Positions 62,749 to 64,000 of a DNA stretch of 64,000 nucleotides are shown here, in pieces. The stretch's first letter is position 1; every line of letters starts with the position of its first letter. The translations under genes were made by a program, and so were the position numbers. Under the pieces are notes generated by a model. That model did not search any database. It saw only the letters and a program-made list of their open reading frames with translations, and had not been told where the DNA came from. This DNA is from Pseudoalteromonas sp. T1lg88 (GTDB lineage: Bacteria > Pseudomonadota > Gammaproteobacteria > Enterobacterales > Alteromonadaceae), in contig NZ_PQCF01000002.1 of NCBI RefSeq assembly GCF_002964765.1, positions 27,763-91,762 of the forward strand. Reading direction: 5' to 3'.

Positions 62749-63462
62749 ATGGCGCAAAGACAAATAGTCCTAGATACCGAAACCACGGGCATCAACCCCA
62801 AAGACGGCCATCGCATTATAGAAATAGGCTGTGTGGAATTGGTTAATCGCCGCCTGACCGGCAATAACTTTCATGTTTATATCAATCCGCAACGGGGTAT
62901 CGAAGACGAAGCCATAGATGTACACGGTATCACCACCGAATTTCTAAAGGGTAAGCCCTTGTATCATCAGGTAGCCGATGAGTTTCTTGACTATATTCGC
63001 GGTGCTGAGCTTGTCATTCATAATGCGCCGTTCGACGTCGGCTTTATGGATCACGAATTTGCCCTGCTTAATCGCGGCCTGCCAAAAACCGCGGACGTCT
63101 GTGAGGTTCTCGACACCCTGGTTATGGCCCGAAATATGCACCCGGGTCAAAAGAACAGTTTGGATGCCTTATGTCGTCGCTATGATATAGATAACTCAAA
63201 GCGAACCTTGCACGGCGCCTTACTGGATGCCGAGATCTTGGCCGATGTTTACCTGGCCATGACCGGGGGCCAGAAAAAACTGAATCTAGCGCAAAATAAC
63301 GAACAACAAGACAGTGCCAACAGCGGCGGTATTATCCGCCTATCGAGCGATCGAGCCCCGCTTAGTGTGATACGCGCCAGCGAAGCTGAGCTGGCTGAGC
63401 ATGAAGAGCGTTTGGACTTGGTCGCCAAAGAGGGTGGCAGCTGTTTATGGCGTGGTGAATAA
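62749..63462 (+). CDS. dnaQ: DNA polymerase III epsilon subunit (3'-5' proofreading exonuclease)
   Basis: 237 residues (E. coli has 243). The exonuclease motifs are Exo I VLDTETTGIN, Exo II HNAPFDVGFMDHEF and Exo III-epsilon with HGALLDAEILADVYL. The C-terminal tail (EERLDLVAKEGGSCLWR) binds the alpha subunit. It is followed by tRNA-Asp genes, a widely conserved arrangement. Start ATG 62749, weak ribosome site. Confidence 0.97.
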   Translation: MAQRQIVLDTETTGINPKDGHRIIEIGCVELVNRRLTGNNFHVYINPQRGIEDEAIDVHGITTEFLKGKPLYHQVADEFLDYIRGAELVIHNAPFDVGFMDHEFALLNRGLPKTADVCEVLDTLVMARNMHPGQKNSLDALCRRYDIDNSKRTLHGALLDAEILADVYLAMTGGQKKLNLAQNNEQQDSANSGGIIRLSSDRAPLSVIRASEAELAEHEERLDLVAKEGGSCLWRGE

Positions 63463-63848
63463 ATACCAGGCTTTTACAACAAGGATGTGCAGGATAACGT
63501 GCCTTCTTTGTTATCCGCAGGCAATGAGTTGCGCTAGCGGGTGCCGGGCAAGTTGATTATTTGTTGATCGGTACCTGTTTCGTCGTGTTTTCGCTCTGAA
63601 AAAGCCACTAATGTCAGGTGCTAATTTGCTGTTTTGGTGGAAAAAACAACAAGGCTATATCAGTGCTTTACAAGCAAACTTAGGTAAAAATGGCTCAAAA
63701 AGTGATAAATCAGGTGAAATTTTAAACCTTTCGATGCCAGATGACTAAAAAAGCCTTAAAATTTCAAAAAAACTGTTGACTCACCAAGGGGTGATTCGTA
63801 TCATTCACGCCGCTGTCAGGGCAGAGTCCTGAACAGTTTGGATAAAGC
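63463..63848. other. Gap between dnaQ and the tRNA-Asp genes
   Basis: 386 bases with no supported coding frame. A hairpin-like stretch GGATAACGTGCC...GTTATCC is present at about 63491-63518, and the tRNA promoter is at 63776-63804. I see no obvious intrinsic terminator after dnaQ. Confidence 0.5.
63776..63804 (+). promoter_or_regulatory. Promoter of the tRNA-Asp genes
   Basis: TTGACT (63776-63781), 17 bases, TATCAT (63799-63804), then a GC-rich discriminator (TCACGCCGC) of the kind seen at stringently controlled stable-RNA promoters. Confidence 0.8.
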
Positions 63849-63925
63849 GGAGTGGTAGTTCAGTTGGTTAGAATACCGGCCTGTCACGCCGGGGGTCGCG
63901 GGTTCGAGTCCCGTCCACTCCGCCA
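63849..63925 (+). tRNA. tRNA-Asp (GUC)
   Basis: 77 bases including CCA. It is nearly identical to E. coli tRNA-Asp. The acceptor pairs GGAGTGG with CCACTCC, the anticodon GTC is at 63883-63885, and the T arm reads GGGTTCGAGTCCC. The CCA tail is encoded. Confidence 0.97.
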
Positions 63926-63949
63926 ATTATCCCAGTTTGCTTACTCTGT

Positions 63950-64000
63950 GGAGTGGTAGTTCAGTTGGTTAGAATACCGGCCTGTCACGCCGGGGGTCGC
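63950..64000 (+). tRNA. tRNA-Asp (GUC), second copy, cut by the window end
   Basis: The first 51 bases are identical to the preceding tRNA-Asp, from acceptor through anticodon GTC. The copies are 24 bases apart, so one transcript with several tRNAs is likely. Confidence 0.93.

Noticed and set aside
63849..64000. Tandem tRNA-Asp as a prophage attachment site
   Set aside because: Both copies carry intact acceptor and anticodon arms and a normal spacer, which is an ordinary tRNA cluster. No integrase is seen in the window.

Overview
The window is chromosomal DNA from a gammaproteobacterium, most likely a marine Alteromonadales-type organism. The evidence is protein similarity to E. coli, Shewanella and Vibrio type housekeeping genes, a TonB receptor/SapC pair, and E. 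coli-like gene orders: nadK/grpE/recN, dapB-carA-carB-greA, queF/syd/csrB/yqcC-truC-yqcA, tamA-tamB, and mltD-gloB-yafS-rnhA-dnaQ-tRNA-Asp. The genus cannot be fixed from the sequence alone.

Layout. 0-4 kb: end of a TonB-dependent receptor, SapC family gene, adk, hemH, and a secreted thiol peroxidase, with two palindromic miniature elements between them. 4-9 kb: the yeaG(prkA)-yeaH-spoVR stress operon, in which prkA and spoVR each carry a one-base frameshift. 9-12 kb: sodB, grxD and a lone periplasmic solute-binding protein. 12-18 kb: gltB-gltD behind a promoter region dense with palindromes (ARG-box-like and LiuR-like). 18-22.5 kb: recN with LexA boxes, nadK, an HrcA-like repressor, and grpE with a sigma-32 promoter. 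22.5-28 kb: an MFS drug exporter, a LoiP-type protease lipoprotein, a membrane protein of unknown function, efpL, a Tsx-like porin and an NhaC-type antiporter. 28.5-34.4 kb: dapB, carA, carB, greA. 34.5-40 kb: an orphan lipoprotein and an RND efflux pump whose transporter gene has two compensating frameshifts. 40-44 kb: YkgJ-like protein, DUF4136 lipoprotein, cold-shock protein, a short H-NS-like protein, radD, rraB. 44-51 kb: tamA-tamB and a periplasmic cyclophilin. 51-58 kb: queF, syd, several small family genes, a CsrB-like regulatory RNA, yqcC-truC-yqcA. 58-64 kb: mltD, gloB, yafS, a second metallo-beta-lactamase-fold hydrolase, rnhA, dnaQ, and two tRNA-Asp genes (the second cut by the window edge).

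The strongest non-coding discovery is a roughly 333-nt CsrB-type RNA (about 54625-54957) rich in GGA hairpin loops. It has an intrinsic terminator and an upstream GacA/UvrY-type box, and it sits at the same locus as E. coli csrB. I saw no CRISPR array, prophage, transposase or clearly novel multigene system. The most interesting material is regulatory (CsrB-like RNA, gltB promoter, HrcA/sigma-32 at grpE) and repeat-derived (miniature elements at the truC and hemH gene ends). Four single-base indels in three conserved genes need checking as possible assembly errors before the genes are called dead.
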